Shown here: piece after piece, positions 18,468-27,321 of the stretch
Numbering within the stretch: position 1 is the stretch's first letter
Layout: each line of letters opens with the position of its first letter
Assembly (NCBI RefSeq): GCF_000374025.1
Contig: NZ_KB893176.1
Coordinates: 156,393-220,392 of the forward strand
Length of the DNA: 64,000 bases
DNA from: Spirosoma panaciterrae DSM 21099
GTDB lineage: Bacteria; Bacteroidota; Bacteroidia; Cytophagales; Spirosomataceae
Reading direction: 5' to 3'
Translations under genes and position numbers: made by a program
Notes under the pieces: model-generated
Told to the model about the DNA's origin: nothing
Databases searched by the model: none
The model's input: only the letters and a program-made list of their open reading frames with translations

Positions 18468-19517
18468 CTACCCCACCTCAGCCAGCCGCCCTTCACTGAC
18501 CAGGGGCAGGCTCACTACAAACCAGCCGGGGGTCTCTTCAATCAGCAAACTCCCTTCATTGAGGAGTTCGTAGCGCGTGGCCAGGTTGCTCAGCCCAGCC
18601 CCGGCGGTTTCGACCCGAAGGTTTTTGCGCTGGAGCGTATTGGCTACATGCAATCGCTGGTCGAGGGTCGTATAGATGCGTATGTGTAGAGGATTGTCGG
18701 GCAAGATTACATTATACCGCACCGCATTTTCAATCAGAATCTGTAAGGCTAAGGGCGGAATCAGGCCGTGCTTTTCCGACACGTCTTCCGACAGGTCGAG
18801 CACCAATCCATCCTGATAGCGCGTTTGCAGCAGATGAAAATACGAGCGGATAAACGCAATCTCGTCGCGCAATGGAACCAGTTGCTGCTCACTGGCCTGC
18901 AACAGATACCGAAAAACAGCCGTTAACTCACCCAGAAATGTATCGGCTTGAATCGGGTTATCGCCAATCAGCGACGAGAGGGAGTTCAGGCTATTGAACA
19001 GAAAATGCGGGTTCACCTGATGCTGTAACGACGCCAGCTGGCTTTGCAACGATACTTTTTCGAGTGTGCTGGTCTGTACGGTTTCGCGCTGCCACTCCTG
19101 CAAAATGTACCAGCCTTCATAGATAGCGAAGTAAACGAAATGGTAAAAGATCTGGATGCCGATATTTCGGCTCAACTCAACGGCGGTGGTATAGTACGTA
19201 AACGTACCTTCGATCAGAAAGCGCAGTAGATGGCGGAGCAGCCAGGCAAACCCGACCAGAACCGGCAGCGCAACCAGTAGCCATACCAATCGCTGACGTG
19301 TATTGTTCAGACCAGGAGAGCGGTGCTGAATGGTTAAAACGACCCAACGGGCAAGCTGCCAGCAGATAATACCAGCCGTTAAGGCAATGATAACATTGAC
19401 CAGCAACGTATGCAGGGTACTGGTCGCGTACAGATCGAATCGAAAAAAAAGGCTCACGAACGCATAAAGCCCTACGGGACCCAACCAGCGAAGCCAACGA
19501 TCATTCAGCGGTTTCAT
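18468..19517 (-). CDS. LytS-type sensor histidine kinase (His_kinase PF06580)
   Basis: A 349-residue membrane kinase. The first 150 residues hold four hydrophobic segments (LYAFVSLFFRFDLY, LLVNVIIALTAGIICWQLA, LVWLLVALPVLVGFAWLL, IFYHFVYFAIYEGWYIL). The phospho-acceptor region LQHQVNPHFLFNSLNSLSSLI follows, typical of the LytS/YehU family, where the His in NPHFLFN is phosphorylated. The ATPase part shows an N box in LIENAVRYNV. Its start overlaps the stop of the related upstream kinase gene (ATGA, 19514-19517), so the two are translationally coupled. LytS-type kinases normally pair with a LytTR regulator, but none lies next to this pair. Confidence 0.9.
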   Translation of the reverse strand: MKPLNDRWLRWLGPVGLYAFVSLFFRFDLYATSTLHTLLVNVIIALTAGIICWQLARWVVLTIQHRSPGLNNTRQRLVWLLVALPVLVGFAWLLRHLLRFLIEGTFTYYTTAVELSRNIGIQIFYHFVYFAIYEGWYILQEWQRETVQTSTLEKVSLQSQLASLQHQVNPHFLFNSLNSLSSLIGDNPIQADTFLGELTAVFRYLLQASEQQLVPLRDEIAFIRSYFHLLQTRYQDGLVLDLSEDVSEKHGLIPPLALQILIENAVRYNVILPDNPLHIRIYTTLDQRLHVANTLQRKNLRVETAGAGLSNLATRYELLNEGSLLIEETPGWFVVSLPLVSEGRLAEVG

Positions 19518-20623
19518 AACGTTGTTTCGGGTTCTGATTGAGCCACTACCAGGGGAAGGGTTATGACAAATAATCCGTTTTCCTCCTGAATGGAAATACC
19601 ATGCTGGCCCAGCAATCGGTATTTGGCAGCTATATGCGCCAGCCCTACCTTGTTGGACAATACGGCGGTGTTTTTCCGTTGCAGGTTGTTCTGGACAATC
19701 AGCCTGTTCGCCTGCGTTTGAATCTCAATGACCAAGGGGCGGCTCGGTAAAATAACATTGTGTTTGACCGCATTTTCTACCAGGAGTTGCAGCGTCAGCG
19801 GGGGCAGACTATGTCCCAAGACGTCATCATCAACCCTAATAATTAGCTCGACACCAGCCCCATACCGGGTTTTCAGTAATTGAAAATACGAACGAATAAA
19901 CTGTAGCTCACGGCTGAGCGTAGTCAGTTCCTGATCGTTGGCCCGAAGTAAATACCGATAGACGCTGCTCAACTCGTCTACAAAGGCTTCGGCCTGACGC
20001 GGACTATCGTATATCAGCATGGACAGCGAATTAAGACTATTGAACAGAAAGTGCGGATTGATCTGGCTTTTTAGGGTATCGAGCTGATGCCGTAATTTCG
20101 CTTTTTTGAGCCGCTCATTGCGTTCATACGCTTGCTGCCACTCGCGCAGGATATATCCCCCTTCGTAAAGAATAAAGTAGACGAAGTGATAAAACAACTG
20201 AATACCGATTGAATAGGTATAACTCGACAGGCTTTGGGTCAGATACGGCAAGTTATTAAAAGCCATATGCGCAAGCTGGCGGATCAACCAGGCAAAATTG
20301 ACCAGTACAGGCAGCAATATGCCCATCCAGATCAACCTCCGACGCGTATTATCGAGACCAGGATACTGCTTCTGCAACTTCAATACGGTCCATCTGGTCA
20401 CGTTCCAGCAGATATAACCGGCGGTCAGGGCAATCAGGTCCGAACGAAGCATCGTATCGGTCGATCGCTCAAGATACCAGTCGAGCCGAAAGAACAGTGT
20501 GCCCACCAGAAACAGAACAAATGGGCCAATGATCCGTAATTTTTTGTCAGTAAAGACGCTCACAGACGACGTTGACGTATAGGGATTTTGCTTTCCGAAG
20601 AAAGAGATGCGTAACCTACCCAC
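19514..20623 (-). CDS. LytS-type sensor histidine kinase (paralog)
   Basis: A 369-residue kinase with the same layout as its neighbour: four membrane segments, LKSQINPHFLFNSLNSLSMLI and LLVENAVKHNVILP. The two are clearly a tandem duplication, diverged in the loops. No ATG precedes the conserved start; I used the GTG at 20623, while a later GTG at 20563 would be 20 codons shorter and fits the paralog's start better. The stimulus is unknown. The next gene (20935) is a divergent OmpR-type regulator with its own kinase, so it is not the likely partner. Confidence 0.87.
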   Translation of the reverse strand: MGRLRISFFGKQNPYTSTSSVSVFTDKKLRIIGPFVLFLVGTLFFRLDWYLERSTDTMLRSDLIALTAGYICWNVTRWTVLKLQKQYPGLDNTRRRLIWMGILLPVLVNFAWLIRQLAHMAFNNLPYLTQSLSSYTYSIGIQLFYHFVYFILYEGGYILREWQQAYERNERLKKAKLRHQLDTLKSQINPHFLFNSLNSLSMLIYDSPRQAEAFVDELSSVYRYLLRANDQELTTLSRELQFIRSYFQLLKTRYGAGVELIIRVDDDVLGHSLPPLTLQLLVENAVKHNVILPSRPLVIEIQTQANRLIVQNNLQRKNTAVLSNKVGLAHIAAKYRLLGQHGISIQEENGLFVITLPLVVAQSEPETTL

Positions 20624-20934
20624 CGTTGCAGAGCACGATCCTGAAAGTTGGCAAAAACAGCCGTTTCGGCCCTGGGGTAGTACGGGCTGTTGAAATTAAT
20701 CCCCTTTCGGTAGATAGCCAAGAAAAAAGGTAGATTTAGAGTTGTTTGACGGATGAACGGCAGTTCATAGGCCACACACCCCTCTCCCCAACCTCGTTTG
20801 AACTTAAATAATATCCGATTGCACCCTACAACGTTTATAGGTTGTTCAGACTCCATACGCAAGAGGTTTGTTACTCAAATCGTCTATCCAATACGTTATT
20901 TCTATAAATTCGAGGGTCGTAAGAGCCGGACCCT
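20624..20934. other. 311-base intergenic region, divergent promoters
   Basis: The gap lies between the LytS-type kinase gene (minus) and the response-regulator gene (plus). A short minus-strand frame overlaps it but shows no recognisable domain. No hairpin or RNA was found; it presumably holds the two promoters. Confidence 0.4.
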
Positions 20935-21615
20935 ATGAAAATTCTGCTGATTGAGGATGAAGTCAAAACGGTTCAAAGTATCAAACAGGGGCTCGAAGAG
21001 CACCAGTGGGAGGTTGATGTAGCCTACGATGGCATTCTGGGCTTTCAGCTAGCGACCCGGTCGCCCTATGCACTCATTATATCCGATATTATCCTGCCCG
21101 GCATGAATGGCCTGGAGCTTTGTCGAAAGCTGCGCGAATCCAATATAGCCACCCCAATTCTGATGCTTACCGCGCTGGGTACCACCGACGATAAAATTGT
21201 TGGGCTCGATGCCGGGGCCGATGATTATCTGGTGAAACCATTTGTGTTTGGTGAACTCATGGCGCGCGTTCGGGCGCTTACCCGCCGAACGCATCACACC
21301 CTTCAGTCGAGTAATGTGTTGAAAATTGCCGATCTTGAGCTGAACACCGATACCAAAACCGTAACACGCGCAGGTCGTGAGATTTCGCTGACTGCCAAGG
21401 AGTTTCAGTTGCTCGAATATTTTCTGCGTCATCAGGGGCGAGTGATCTCCAAAGTAGAACTGGCTGAGCGGCTCTGGGACCTGACATTCGACACGGGTAC
21501 TAACGTCATTGAAGTATACATAAATTTTCTGCGCAAAAAGATCGATAAAGACTTCAATCCCAAATTGCTTCATACACAGATCGGTATGGGTTATGTGGTA
21601 AAGCTCGTGTCGTAA
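20935..21615 (+). CDS. OmpR/PhoB-type response regulator
   Basis: A 226-residue regulator. The receiver domain has the acidic pocket IEDE (residues 6-9), phosphoacceptor Asp51 in IISDIILPG, and Lys101 in DDYLVKPF. A C-terminal winged helix (residues about 128-226) contains ISLTAKEFQLLEYFLRHQGRVISK and TNVIEVYINFLRKKIDK, typical of the Trans_reg_C domain. Its stop overlaps the start of the kinase gene by one base (TAATG), giving translational coupling. The target genes are unknown; regulators of this CusR/CopR-like type often control envelope or metal stress genes, which is only a possibility here. Confidence 0.95.
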   Translation: MKILLIEDEVKTVQSIKQGLEEHQWEVDVAYDGILGFQLATRSPYALIISDIILPGMNGLELCRKLRESNIATPILMLTALGTTDDKIVGLDAGADDYLVKPFVFGELMARVRALTRRTHHTLQSSNVLKIADLELNTDTKTVTRAGREISLTAKEFQLLEYFLRHQGRVISKVELAERLWDLTFDTGTNVIEVYINFLRKKIDKDFNPKLLHTQIGMGYVVKLVS

Positions 21616-22997
21616 TGACCAATATTCGCACCCGACTTACGGTTCAATTTGCCTTACTGGTAACGGTTATTCTACTGCTTTTTTCGCTCGGTGTCTATTT
21701 TTTTAGCAAACTCTACCTCGAAAAACGCTTTTTCCGACGCCTTCAGGACCGGGCCATCACCACCACGACGCTGCTGTTCGACCTCCAGCAAACCGATAGT
21801 ACGGTACTGCGCGTGATCGATGCAGGCAACAAAGAGCCTCTGCTCAACGAGAATATTTCGATCTATAATGCCAAAACCAAAAACGTACTTTTCTCCACCA
21901 ATCCGGCCAATACCCGATTCCACGAACAGTTTATTCCCCAACTCGACTCTGCCGCCCAAACGATCTACCTACGCCAGGGCGAATACCAGGTGGTAGCGAT
22001 TCATCTGGCCAAAGCCAACAGCAGCGACTGGGTGATTGTCAGTGGTATTGATCAGACGGGGCATGAAGCCCTGGAAGACCTGAAAAAGATCCTGATTGTG
22101 ATGGTGCTGGCAGCACTCCTGCTCCTGGGTCTTTCGGGCTGGTTTTTTGCCGACCGGGCCCTGGCCCCCATGTCGGGCATTGTGCAACAGGTGAATACCA
22201 TTTTTCCGGCCGATGTGTCGAAACGGGTACAGCACCCTAACCGCTCCGACGAAATTGGTGTACTGGTGGCTACGTTCAACCAGTTGCTCGACCGCATTGA
22301 ACAAGCCATCCACAAGCAAAAGATGTTTATCGCCAATGTGTCGCACGAGTTGAAAAACCCGCTCACCAAAATCAACTCTCAGATCGATGTAGCCTTAATT
22401 CAGAAACGCAATCCGGATGTGTACGAACGAACCCTGCAATCGCTACAGGAAGACACCCGCCATCTGGCCCAGTTGACCAACACCTTACTGGAACTGGCCA
22501 ACACCTCCATGCGAGCCGACACCCTGCCGGTTGAACCAGTTCGTATGGATGAACTGCTGTGGGAATCGAAAACGCAGTTGCAGAGCTGGCATGAGGATTA
22601 CCGCATTCAGCTCACTTTTTCCGATTTTCCTGACGAGGAAGACGCGCTGATAACACCCGGAAACAGAGCCGCTCTTAAAGTGCTTCTGATGAACCTGCTG
22701 GACAACGCCTGTAAGTTTTCGCCCAGCAAAACGGCCCAGGCCACGTTCCTTACCAAGGCAAATACAATCCTCATCAGCGTTTTTAACGAAGGGCCTCAAA
22801 TTCCCGAAACTGACCTCCCGTATATTTTCCAGCCCTTTTTTCGTAGTAATGCCACGGCTCCATCGAGCAAGGGCCATGGCGTTGGCCTGGCCGTTGTAGC
22901 CCAGATTGTCGAGATCCATAAAGGCACCATTTCCGTCCAGTCGGCCCAGGAGGGCACCACATTTACCCTGACCCTTCCCAGCTTAGCTCCATTTTAA
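21615..22997 (+). CDS. Sensor histidine kinase of the OmpR-type pair
   Basis: A 460-residue inner-membrane kinase. TM1 is near residues 10-32 (VQFALLVTVILLLFSLGVYFF) and TM2 near 155-175 (ILIVMVLAALLLLGLSGWFF), with a periplasmic sensor domain between them. A HAMP linker follows (RALAPMSGIVQQVNTIFP). The HisKA domain has the acceptor His244 in IANVSHELKNPLTKI. The HATPase domain carries N-box NLLDNACKFSP and the G-box HGVGLAVVAQIVEIHKG. It is the cognate partner of the regulator just upstream. Confidence 0.95.
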   Translation: MTNIRTRLTVQFALLVTVILLLFSLGVYFFSKLYLEKRFFRRLQDRAITTTTLLFDLQQTDSTVLRVIDAGNKEPLLNENISIYNAKTKNVLFSTNPANTRFHEQFIPQLDSAAQTIYLRQGEYQVVAIHLAKANSSDWVIVSGIDQTGHEALEDLKKILIVMVLAALLLLGLSGWFFADRALAPMSGIVQQVNTIFPADVSKRVQHPNRSDEIGVLVATFNQLLDRIEQAIHKQKMFIANVSHELKNPLTKINSQIDVALIQKRNPDVYERTLQSLQEDTRHLAQLTNTLLELANTSMRADTLPVEPVRMDELLWESKTQLQSWHEDYRIQLTFSDFPDEEDALITPGNRAALKVLLMNLLDNACKFSPSKTAQATFLTKANTILISVFNEGPQIPETDLPYIFQPFFRSNATAPSSKGHGVGLAVVAQIVEIHKGTISVQSAQEGTTFTLTLPSLAPF

Positions 22998-23091
22998 GGT
23001 AATTTTAAACTCAGATTAAGTCCTGATTAAGTTCGGTGTCGTTGTTTTGTAACGCCCATAAAGGGAGGGAACAGAAAACAACAACATAACT

Positions 23092-24036
23092 ATGGAGATC
23101 GAAACAGTGAGCCACAAGCAGAGTGTTCTGAACATGACCATCGGGGCTTTGGTGGGCGTGCTGGCACTGCTGGCCTATTTGTTTGTAGGTTCCCGAAACG
23201 AAACCCTGGAGGTTCAGAAGCTGCTGACCACCAAAGTAGAACAATTTGCCGTTACCCAGCAAAAGCTCGATTCCATTTCGTCGGTACTGGACAACAAGAT
23301 TATCGAAGTCCGAAAATTAGGTGGCAGCGTAAGTGAACTGGAACGGATTAAACGACAGTTGGAAAATGATAAAAAGAAACTGAAGTACGACCTTTCGTTT
23401 TCCATTCAGCAGTATAATCTGAAAATCAACGACTATAAAGCGTTTCTTGCCCAAAACGATGTCAACCTTCGCCAGCTAAAAACCGAAAATGGCAGCTTAC
23501 TCAACCGGGCGCGGGCGCTTGAAGAAGAAAAGCAAACCATTCTGACCGAAAATGAAGGGCTGAAGCACGAAAAGGCCGCCCTGACCCAAACGGTTGACGA
23601 TTACTCCCTCCAGAATGCAGAGTTAAAAAATAAAGTGTCGCTGGCATCGGCCATGAAAGCGGTCAATGTAGATGTATACGCTCTGGCGGCCAATGGCAAA
23701 GAACGCCGGGGAGGCATCTACAAAGCGTCGCGCATCGACCGATTGAAAATAACCTTTATTATGCCGTCGAACCCCGTGGCCGTCAGGAATAATAAGGAGA
23801 TATATGTCCGAATTCTGGATGTGAATGGGGCTGTTGTGGGTGAAAACGGTGGGGTTATATGGGCTGAAGGCCACGAAATCGGCTATAGTACCCGCCAAAC
23901 CGTCTTCTTTGAAAACAGCGATCAGCAGGTCGATATCCTCTTTCGTCGGGATGCGCCTTATAAACCGGGTGCGTATACGGTGGAGTTATATGCCGAAGGT
24001 TTTCGGATGGGCAGTGGCAACTTCGACGTCAAATAA
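23092..24036 (+). CDS. Membrane-anchored coiled-coil protein, unknown function
   Basis: A 314-residue protein. One membrane segment lies near residues 15-35 (MTIGALVGVLALLAYLFVG). A long coiled coil follows (about 40-185), rich in Leu, Glu, Lys and Gln heptads (RIKRQLENDKKKLKYDL, LEEEKQTILTENEGLKHEKAAL). The C-terminal 100 residues form a strand-rich domain (RLKITFIMPSNPVAVRNNKEIYV, YKPGAYTVELYAEGFRMG). The topology suggests anchoring in the inner membrane, with the coil and domain on one side. Similar proteins are common in Bacteroidota and no function is known to me. It follows the kinase gene by 94 bases. Confidence 0.8.
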   Translation: MEIETVSHKQSVLNMTIGALVGVLALLAYLFVGSRNETLEVQKLLTTKVEQFAVTQQKLDSISSVLDNKIIEVRKLGGSVSELERIKRQLENDKKKLKYDLSFSIQQYNLKINDYKAFLAQNDVNLRQLKTENGSLLNRARALEEEKQTILTENEGLKHEKAALTQTVDDYSLQNAELKNKVSLASAMKAVNVDVYALAANGKERRGGIYKASRIDRLKITFIMPSNPVAVRNNKEIYVRILDVNGAVVGENGGVIWAEGHEIGYSTRQTVFFENSDQQVDILFRRDAPYKPGAYTVELYAEGFRMGSGNFDVK

Positions 24037-24080
24037 CTGGCCTGTTCTGAGGCTTTTATAGCGAACTCAACGGTTACTGT

Positions 24081-25229
24081 ATGGCAACTTTTCACAACCT
24101 GATACAATCTCTTTTGACGAGTTTACAACCTTCCTTCAAAACGCTCGGCAAGCTGGCGGCCTGCTTAGTACATAAATACCGTCAGTTTCCGATTGCCTAC
24201 ACAGCACTCGGGTATCTGTTTTTCAGCATGGCCTTTTGCTACTATCCCGTGGTCGATCATTGGCTGGGCGGTTTTGTCATGATGAGTCTCCCGCTCGCTA
24301 TTTTGGGCGGGTTCATCACCTGCATTTATCTGTTTCGCAAACACCAAACTGCCGTAGCCATGGCGGGTATGATCTGGGTGCTGTTCTCATTTGTGGTGGT
24401 CAAACGATTGCTGGGAACCGACAGTGGCGATACCGACATGAGCCAGGCGCAGACCTTGAAGGTGCTCAGTTTCAATAGCGAAACCTTTCAGAATAGCGTC
24501 GACCTCTCCTCGTTGAAGGCGGATATTGCCTGTTTTCAGGAATATTCGCCTAATAGTCAGATCGAACGGCAATACCCGACCAAAGTAGAAAAACTTACCT
24601 GTTTCGATAAAGACCGGGAAATAGGCCTGGCCTTATTCTCTCAATATCCCATCGTTAATCGGTATGGCCATATCTGGGATCGGTCGAATGGGCCCGACAT
24701 CAACGGGTTTCTATGCGCCGACATCGCCTATGGGGCCGATACCATCCGGGTGGTTAATGTCCATTTATGGTCGATGGGCGTACGGACCAACCAGGCGGTC
24801 GATGCCCTGAAATCGGGGCACCTTATCCAGTTTGCCTCTGCCCTGATCGACACATTTCAGAAATTGAAAGAAGGCTTTGAACACCGGAACGAACAGTTTC
24901 TGGAAGTTGAATCGTATGTAGCGGGTAGCCGCTACCCCGTCATTATTTGTGGCGATTTCAACGAAACGCCCATCGGCTACTCGTACGGTAAGCTTCGGCA
25001 AAACTTCAGAAATGCCTTCGAAGAAGCCGGGCAGGGACTTGGTTTTACGCTGAACCGCCATCCGTATTGCGTCCGTATCGATCAGCAGTTCGTTAGTAGC
25101 GATTGGGCCATCAAAACCTGCCAAACCTTATCGGGCATTTCGTTTTCTGACCACTTTCCCGTTCTGGCGCAGTACGTACTCAAAAAGTCGCTCCATACAC
25201 CCAATGATCTACTTGCGCAGCAGAAGTAG
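24081..25229 (+). CDS. Endonuclease/exonuclease/phosphatase-family protein with N-terminal membrane segments
   Basis: A 382-residue protein. The N-terminal 120 residues contain three hydrophobic segments (IAYTALGYLFFSMAFCYYPVV, GGFVMMSLPLAILGGFITCIYLF, TAVAMAGMIWVLFSFVVV). The rest is an EEP-fold hydrolase: LKVLSFNSE (metal-binding Asn), DIACFQEY (Glu), VVNVHLWSMG (His), IICGDFNETP (the hallmark GDFN) and a terminal SDHFPVLA (Asp-His pair). All five signature elements are present, so it is probably active on a phosphodiester or phospholipid on one face of the membrane. It follows the coiled-coil gene by 44 bases. Confidence 0.88.
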   Translation: MATFHNLIQSLLTSLQPSFKTLGKLAACLVHKYRQFPIAYTALGYLFFSMAFCYYPVVDHWLGGFVMMSLPLAILGGFITCIYLFRKHQTAVAMAGMIWVLFSFVVVKRLLGTDSGDTDMSQAQTLKVLSFNSETFQNSVDLSSLKADIACFQEYSPNSQIERQYPTKVEKLTCFDKDREIGLALFSQYPIVNRYGHIWDRSNGPDINGFLCADIAYGADTIRVVNVHLWSMGVRTNQAVDALKSGHLIQFASALIDTFQKLKEGFEHRNEQFLEVESYVAGSRYPVIICGDFNETPIGYSYGKLRQNFRNAFEEAGQGLGFTLNRHPYCVRIDQQFVSSDWAIKTCQTLSGISFSDHFPVLAQYVLKKSLHTPNDLLAQQK

Positions 25230-25238
25230 TTCAACACC

Positions 25239-25766
25239 CTACCCTTTCCGCAGCCGCTTATACATACGAATACCCATCATCAGGAGGATCATTAGCCCAA
25301 ATAATCCCAACAAACCCCACAGCATATTCAGGGCATCTTTCAGAACCACCAGAAAAACGATGGCAAACAGAAATAGGGTCGATACCTCGTTCCAGACCCG
25401 TAGCTGTGTGGATGTATAGCGAAACTCCCCCCGCTGCTGCTGACGGTAAAGCGCATGGCACAAACCGTGATAACCGTACAAACCAGCTACCAGCACTAGC
25501 TTGTAAATCAGCCAATCAGGTGTTGAGCCATAATTGTACCAGGTAGTCAGCCCCATAATCAGGGTAATGACCGCCGATGGCCAGGCGATAATGAACCAAA
25601 GCCGATTTTGCATCAGTAACAATTGCTTTTGCACGGCACTCCGACCCGGCTCGTCCATTTGGTTGGCTTCGGTAGCATAAATAAACAATCTGGGCATATA
25701 AAATAACCCGGCAAACCAGGTTACCACAAAAATGATGTGAAGGGCTTTGGTATAAAAAAATGTCAT
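25239..25766 (-). CDS. hemJ: Protoporphyrinogen IX oxidase HemJ family (CopD-like)
   Basis: A 175-residue integral membrane protein with five hydrophobic segments. The start FFYTKALHIIFVVTWFAGLFYMPRLFIYATEA is typical of HemJ, including the conserved His near residue 10 that binds haem. HemJ oxidises protoporphyrinogen IX to protoporphyrin IX in haem synthesis and replaces HemG/HemY in many Bacteroidota. WLIYKLVLVAGLYGYHGLC contains a conserved Lys-Tyr-His set. It has the standard family length and converges on the EEP gene, with nine bases between stops. Confidence 0.9.
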   Translation of the reverse strand: MTFFYTKALHIIFVVTWFAGLFYMPRLFIYATEANQMDEPGRSAVQKQLLLMQNRLWFIIAWPSAVITLIMGLTTWYNYGSTPDWLIYKLVLVAGLYGYHGLCHALYRQQQRGEFRYTSTQLRVWNEVSTLFLFAIVFLVVLKDALNMLWGLLGLFGLMILLMMGIRMYKRLRKG

Positions 25767-25949
25767 GGCCGACTATTGTTGGGGTAAATATACATCAATG
25801 CGCCTTTGCGAGATTCACTGCCAATCCCATAACGTGCGACCATACCCTATCAAATTGCCTATAGTTTGGGGCTATTGAACCAGCCGATAAACAGATAAAG
25901 GGCTTCCACGTTTTATTGACGGCCATAAACTATTGACGGCTCAGTCACT

Positions 25950-26558
25950 ATGGAACGGAAGCCTATTATCGATCGAATCGAACATGAAGTACAGGCCCTA
26001 CAGGGCAATGCTACTAAAGATGTCAGCTACTCCAGTGAGCGTACACTAGCCAGCGCAGCCGACGCGCGGGAAGCGTTTAAGCTGGCGGTCAGCAAATTAC
26101 TAAATGTGGACGGATGGTCGGGTTTGTCCAGCCTTACCGCCGATTTTCAGCTTCACAACGCCAGCGGCCAGCCTAAGCCGAACGGCCAGCCACAGGTGGG
26201 AGATTATATTCGGATAGCCTTGCCCGGCCCTGTACCCGAAAACTGGGTACGTGTCAGCCATATAGCCAACGCCGAGAACCGAGTAGAGTTTACGGTAAGG
26301 CCTAGCCATGATCCACACCATACGAATTCGGGCCAGATTGACCATTTCTTCCACAAAGAAGCGAAGAGTACATTCCGGATCGAGCTGTTGGACCAAACAA
26401 TTACTGCCTCAGAAATCGGCCAGCAGGAGGGCATCAATAACCAGCAACCTGAAGCGGGCAATCGTGCCGCAATCAACACAGTGATTGCCGAAGGTGGCTG
26501 GCTGGGTTATCAGAAGTTTCAGTGGAAGCTATTGACAGACTATCTGGTAGGCTTATGA
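25950..26558 (+). CDS. Conserved hypothetical cytosolic protein
   Basis: A 202-residue soluble protein without signal peptide or membrane segment. I do not recognise the family. It is hydrophilic and may be two-part: an N-terminal helical region (residues 1-55) and a strand-rich region around VGDYIRIALPGPVPENWVRVSHIANAENRVEFTVRPS (about 90-135) that looks like a small barrel or SH3-like fold. It ends with aromatic GGWLGYQKFQWKLLTDYLVGL. It lies alone upstream of the ferritin-like gene, 111 bases away, and has normal codon use. Confidence 0.7.
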   Translation: MERKPIIDRIEHEVQALQGNATKDVSYSSERTLASAADAREAFKLAVSKLLNVDGWSGLSSLTADFQLHNASGQPKPNGQPQVGDYIRIALPGPVPENWVRVSHIANAENRVEFTVRPSHDPHHTNSGQIDHFFHKEAKSTFRIELLDQTITASEIGQQEGINNQQPEAGNRAAINTVIAEGGWLGYQKFQWKLLTDYLVGL

Positions 26559-26669
26559 GCCTGTTCGCGGCCAGGGGCCTGCCCCATAGCCTTACTTCCT
26601 GATGTATTCACCTGAACGCATCGTCCTTTTCCCATACAACCGGGTTAATTCCTAAAAAGCGAATCGTTT

Positions 26670-27158
26670 ATGAAAACCATGCAGGATTTAATGGAGCACA
26701 CCATCCAGGATTTGTACTCCGCCGAAAACCAGATTCTTGAAGCACTGCCCCAGCTCATCAGTAAAGCAAAAAGCAGCCAGCTACGTCAGGCCTTCGAACA
26801 GCACCAGCGCCAAACCGAAAAACACGTTCAGCGCCTTGAGCAAGTAGCCCAACAGTTGGATATTGATCCTGATGGCGAAACCTGTATGGCGATGCAGGGA
26901 CTCATTGAAGAAGCGCAGGATTTGCTGGAGCAGCTTGAAGGCGATCAGATTACCGATGCTGCCCTTATTGGGGCTGCTCAGAAAGTGGAGCATTACGAAA
27001 TTGCCTCCTACGGCACCGCCCGAACACTGGCCCAGCAGGCAGGTCAGGACCAGATTGCCGATTTGCTCCAACAAACGCTGGATGAAGAAAAGCAGACCGA
27101 CGAAAAGCTAACGGAAATAGCCACTACGAAGGCTAACCAAAAAGCCGTGCAGGCCTGA
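26670..27158 (+). CDS. DUF892 ferritin-like protein (YciF type)
   Basis: A 162-residue helical protein of the DUF892/PF05974 family. It contains MQDLMEHTIQDLYSAENQILEALPQL at the N-terminus, where Asp and Glu bind a di-iron centre, and the second helix pair HQRQTEKHVQRLEQVAQQLD. The third and fourth helices have KVEHYEIASYGTARTLAQQAGQ and LLQQTLDEEKQTDEKLTEIA. The four-helix di-iron family is linked to stress responses; the exact reaction is unknown. A hairpin terminator at 27165-27205 follows seven bases after the stop. Confidence 0.93.
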   Translation: MKTMQDLMEHTIQDLYSAENQILEALPQLISKAKSSQLRQAFEQHQRQTEKHVQRLEQVAQQLDIDPDGETCMAMQGLIEEAQDLLEQLEGDQITDAALIGAAQKVEHYEIASYGTARTLAQQAGQDQIADLLQQTLDEEKQTDEKLTEIATTKANQKAVQA

Positions 27159-27164
27159 TAACTC

Positions 27165-27205
27165 AGTCGGGTTTGTAGCTGGATACCCATGATACAAACC
27201 CGACT
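27165..27205 (+). terminator. Hairpin terminator
   Basis: The arms AGTCGGGTTTGTA (27165-27177) and TACAAACCCGACT (27193-27205) are exact complements of 13 bases with a 15-base loop, followed by GGTCTTTC. It directly follows the DUF892 gene, so it probably ends that transcript. Confidence 0.7.
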
Positions 27206-27321
27206 GGTCTTTCATAGGATTGAGCAACCTGCTGAACACCTCGTCGCTTCATAGGATAGCTTTTTGATGTATTGAGTCCCCAATTCGGGCTACCTTTGGT
27301 TTTCATTACCACAGAACAGCC

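Noticed and set aside
20560..20862. A 100-codon minus-strand frame upstream of the LytS-type kinase gene
   Set aside because: It overlaps the kinase start in another frame, has no recognisable domain and odd composition, so it looks like a chance frame.
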